From NCBI GenBank assembly GCA_036345935.2, contig JADWOT020000002.1:21144355-21208354 (forward strand): a stretch of 64,000 nucleotides of DNA, in the 5' to 3' direction. The position numbers and the translations under genes are program-made. The first letter of the stretch is position 1; every line of letters begins with the position of its first letter. The notes beneath the pieces were generated by a model. It was not told the DNA's origin, did no database searches, and was given only the letters and a program-made list of their open reading frames with translations. Source of the stretch: Taenia hydatigena. Its lineage: Eukaryota > Platyhelminthes > Cestoda > Cyclophyllidea > Taeniidae. Positions 60,284 through 64,000 of this stretch are shown one piece after another.

Positions 60284-61917
60284 AAAAATTATGTACTTGT
60301 GATTAAAAGGTCGATTCGCCCCACCACTATACTTCCTTCTTCTCTCTCCTTCCCCCGGCCCAACAAAAAAAGGAAAAAGTTGTCTCGATCATGTCGTCTT
60401 TCGAAGTTGATTCTTACCGATCTAGGATAGCCTGTTGTAACAACAACAGCCGGAAACTGTGTCCCCTGTTCCTCTCCTTCTTTTTCACCAATTTGTCTAC
60501 CTTTAATTTCTCTCCTGCCTTCCTCCCTAACCCCCGCTCCTCCCCCCTTCCTCTCTCTTCCCAGTTTTGCTTGCGTCTACACCTCCCACTGGAGAGACGC
60601 AATAACGACACTGATGATTACAATAATGCCAATATACTTATTACCTTGCACAAGCTTCTCCTCTTTTTCTTGCCTGCGTTTCCGCCTTTTTGCGTAGTTT
60701 GGCATTGAATGTCTATCTCTTATTGCTTCAACATTACGCCACCGTGGGCGTTTTTTATGGGGAGGGGGGGATAGGATTCATGAAACTCTCTCCTATCAGG
60801 TGATCAAGGTAATCACGTTCCCACCTCATTTTATGCCTCCTTCCCTCCCTTGGCTTGTCCGACTACAGAAGCAGAGTCGCGTATTACCATTGTCACTTCA
60901 TGATGCGGGAGGAGATGATCATTGGTTTTGTCAACTGAGGTGCTGGAACGACGGAAGGTCAAAAATCACATCTGTTTGGTGGGTGCTGCCTGATTTTTGG
61001 TTCACAAGTTGAAACTGTAGATTCTTACACTATTGGTTTCCATTTTGGGGATGATTAATTCACATTAATGGTCAAGTTTACCGATTTAAAATTGACCAAT
61101 GGGAGGCGTCTAGCGTGTTGCACCGACCAATGGGATTGGAGGATTAACAAATTAGGTGTTATTTGTAAAATAAGGATAACTTTTCCTCTCATGCGTTCGA
61201 TATATCTATTTTACTCTCTCCCTGTCCACATTTGTCTACTATCCATAAGTTACTGGCACAATTTGTGCTAGACAAGTACATTCCAATTCTTGGTCATTTG
61301 GGGGCGACTTTACAGAACGTAATTATGTGATTTAAGTGTATTTTCGGAAAAAATAGATTTGCAAGTGCTAGATTTTTCTGTAAAAATTTTCATACTCATC
61401 GAGGAGCATATTTTTTCCCCGCTATGAGATCTAACTTTTATCTTAGCTATCTCCGATTTTTTCATTGGTGCACTCAATTTGGGAACATTTTATTAGTGAA
61501 CCAAATTAGGTTTGCCTTAGTTTATGATGCAAGATGTAGACTTATAAGAAATCACCAGCCTGTTTTCTATTTTTAAACATCAACTGATCGCAGATAATAC
61601 GTTGTGTGGAGCATAAAACCTACCCTCGCCTTTACCACGACTGCCCGACGGCAGTGTTATAATTGCTGATCAATCACGTCAGTATGTGATGCAATTTTTG
61701 CCGTTCCGTGGCTTTGTTAACGCATGTTTGCAAAAAAAGGAAGCAAGAGGCAATTCCTATCGAGACATAAATTGCTCGTCAAGATTCGATGTGTTCATCA
61801 AACCACTCGCATTACCCTCACTACCTCCTCACCGTTTGTTTATTTGATTTGCAAGGTCTACTCTTCTTGACGTGTTCTCAATCTCCGTTGGTACTGACAT
61901 TTCTCTTCTACTGGCAG
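60284..61917 (+). other. Non-coding stretch, nothing recognised
   Basis: Polypyrimidine-rich near 60.3-60.7 kb, then AT-rich. No supported exon. Confidence 0.45.
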
Positions 61918-61928
61918 AATCCAGCAAA
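61918..61928 (+). CDS. BSG: Candidate 11-bp microexon of the basigin-like gene
   Basis: The eleven bases AATCCAGCAAA sit between an excellent acceptor (cttctactggcag) and an excellent donor (gtaagt). They fit the phase left by the transmembrane exon and would extend the tail SHHR by I-Q-Q. If the donor is not used, the same frame reads on for about 14 residues to TGA near 61971, making it a last exon. Confidence 0.4.
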
Positions 61929-64000
61929 GTAAGTGCATTTTAGCCTTCTCCTGGTTCAAAATTTTCCAATGACAGACGTAGCCCATTCCCACTTTTACGG
62001 ATTCAAAAATGCCCTCCTGGTTACGTGTTTGTGCGCCTGTACTTTTTGAGGTGAAATATGTTTACCCAGTGGGCTTATCTCCCCTCATTAACTGGTTAAT
62101 CGTGTTTTTCCTGATTCCATCCACCGCTAATGTCTGGGTTAATATGCCGCTGTTGTTTGTACATTATTCATGAAGCAATCGTTGTCCATGTAAATGCCAC
62201 TTGATGGCTCAGAAACGGACCAGGGGGCGACTTTGGTGTTTGTAAAATCGCCTTTTTTGTCTCCATTCGACAGATGTTTTGGTCTAGAGACGAAACTTGA
62301 TCACATTGTCCACACAAAGGCTAATTTTAACACGAAACCCGTTTTAAAAAAGTGTCTAACACTTGAATATTTGTTACTACTTTCCTACAGAAACAAGAAT
62401 ATGATGCTATCTTCTAGAATAAACTTTTTTTGTCAGCTTTTTCCCCCATCTTTGAACGACTAACCTTCTGTAAAACTTGCATGCCCCCTCTCTCCCTCTC
62501 CCTCTCCCTCTCCCACTGATGTGCATCTGGGCGAGAGTAAGCCTCCTCCCTCTTTGAGTCAAACCAAGTGGGCGAATAGCAAAAAGTGAACAACTGGTGG
62601 TTATTTTTGCCGCAGTCAACGCTTTGTCATTGTCGCAGTTCACTTGCGCGACGGCTACAAGGCAGACAGGCAGACAGACAGGCTGGCTACCTAGTTAGGT
62701 AGTTAGCTCACTTTTTGTCGGTGCAGGGCAGGGTGTTTTTTTAAGCCAGCCAGTTAAAATCCCGCCTTATCGATTTGCTTTGACATTTTTGGGGTTTCTC
62801 CAGCCCTGCCATGTGTGCTTGCTCCACTTTTTCCACCAATCAAAAGCCGCCTATCGACCGCGATGTCTTAGGCGACAGCCTATTGGTCAAAAAGGCTAAC
62901 ATTTTGAGGAGGATTTTTCAAAAATTATTTTTGCTAAAATGCTTACATCTATTTAACAGATTATCGTGATTCGCTTTGATAACGTCGCACTTCAGGTGTA
63001 GTTGTCAGTGAAGATTGGAAGTCAACTTTTTGACGGTTTGAATGCGATGGGTTGGGTAATTTGGAAAATAAAAAGGTGTTTTTGGGACTTTTCGAACTTT
63101 ACTACTTTTTATGGCCTTTTTTGTTCTCAAAGACCCCTCGGATAGGCCTTCATCCAAATTTCCCTTGTTCATTTCAACAAGACGACGCTTCTTTTGGTGA
63201 TTCAGACCAATGCACAGAAATTTGTTTGGCTTGCAAGCATAACGTATTTTTGCTCTGTTGCTACTTAGTATGCATGTTTTTGCCTCAGACATCAGCGATT
63301 CGCCTTGCATTCCTTACTTGCGGATACCGTTTTTTAGCCGCATTTACTACCTCCGCCTTTGCCCAGCTTTTTGTTTTCAGTGGAGAGCCCCCGATCCCGG
63401 TTAAATCTTGATTTGCTCGTTTTGAAATCCTCCTTTTTCATTTCAAAATTTGACACAAATCGTGTTTCCTTGCTTTATGCGTTGCAATTTATACTGAACT
63501 GGGGATCGGGAGTGATGGTCATAAAATGCTTTAACTTCTATGGCCCTTATGCTGTGTAGTTCTGCGTAGATTTGGCTATTCACGGCAGATGTCCTCCTCC
63601 TCCCCCTCTTCCTCCTCCTTGGGTATTTGGGTTTTGTGTTTAATTAAGAAAAGACGGATTTCCTGTTTTTTTGGCATTACCACTAGAAAGTACCTCACTT
63701 TCTTGGTTTATTAAAATTTATGCTAAGGAGGTGCTTCTCAGTGGTGCGTTGAACGTTTGTCATTTAAGTTGCGGACACATTTTTTTTTGCAAATTTGTGT
63801 TCATCCGTAGCACATTAACAGTTTTGATACCTGTGTCACATATGTGTGACGTCACGCATATGTCACGGTCATGTCAATTCCTACCCTTTTGATGCATTTT
63901 TTGCTGCATAAAAGCGAATGTGTGGACCTACTTACAGGTTTTTTTCTTCCACTGGTTGAGCATCACTTGAATGGATCACTTTGACAGCGAAGGTGGCGGC
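61929..64000 (+). other. Downstream or intronic DNA to the window edge
   Basis: AT-rich DNA with CT tracts (about 62490-62515), a palindrome at 63835 and no secure exon. If 61918-61928 is a microexon, the final basigin-like exon should lie here or beyond the window. Confidence 0.45.
63835..63853. repeat. Palindrome GTCACATATGTGAC overlapping a CRE-like GTGACGTCAC
   Basis: The perfect 14-base palindrome at 63835-63848 is a shorter form of the 16-base sites. It overlaps the perfect 10-base palindrome GTGACGTCAC at 63844-63853, which contains the cAMP-response-element core TGACGTCA. A further half site, CATATGTCAC, follows. Confidence 0.75.

Overview
The window reads as eukaryotic, intron-rich animal DNA, most likely from a flatworm and probably a cestode. 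I infer this from the two genes, many short introns (one of 38 bp), moderate GC, and abundant GGAT/ATCC and polypurine simple repeats; no species call is possible. There is no sign of prokaryotic operons, rRNA, CRISPR or a viral genome.

Two multi-exon genes can be supported, arranged head to head. On the minus strand, 1232-9146 holds the 3' two thirds of a netrin receptor of the DCC/neogenin/Frazzled/UNC-40 family. Nineteen exons join in one continuous frame of about 1,121 codons: five fibronectin type III (FN3) domains, one transmembrane helix, a long Q- and P-rich cytoplasmic tail and a near-perfect C-terminal P3 motif. Candidate upstream exons (9595-9638, 13722-13821, an Ig-like piece at 21015-21096 and weaker ones) suggest the gene continues to 21 kb or beyond, with its N-terminus unresolved.

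On the plus strand, five exons from about 44335 to 54312 encode a basigin/neuroplastin-type protein: two Ig domains and the diagnostic transmembrane helix with an embedded glutamate. Its 5' end (signal peptide) is not found. Its 3' end is uncertain, with an 11-bp microexon candidate at 61918-61928 and an alternative last exon at 60096.

Between and inside these genes lies non-coding DNA. The main structures are: a pair of about 1.6-kb near-identical inverted repeats (22020-23626 and 33728-35317) with no transposase; a 271-bp perfect GGAT array (32089-32359); a small dispersed repeat family with a long hairpin (43181-43796, plus one copy near 27.1 kb); a recurrent 14-16 bp palindrome GTCACATATATGTGAC; a cluster of four CAGCTG E-boxes (30994-31093); and many degenerate ATCC-type tracts. 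Most longer open frames in this DNA come from simple-sequence tracts and are not genes.

Functionally, the netrin receptor is an axon- and cell-guidance receptor at the plasma membrane. Basigin-family proteins are membrane chaperones and adhesion molecules, typically partners of monocarboxylate transporters. No operon-like link between them is implied.
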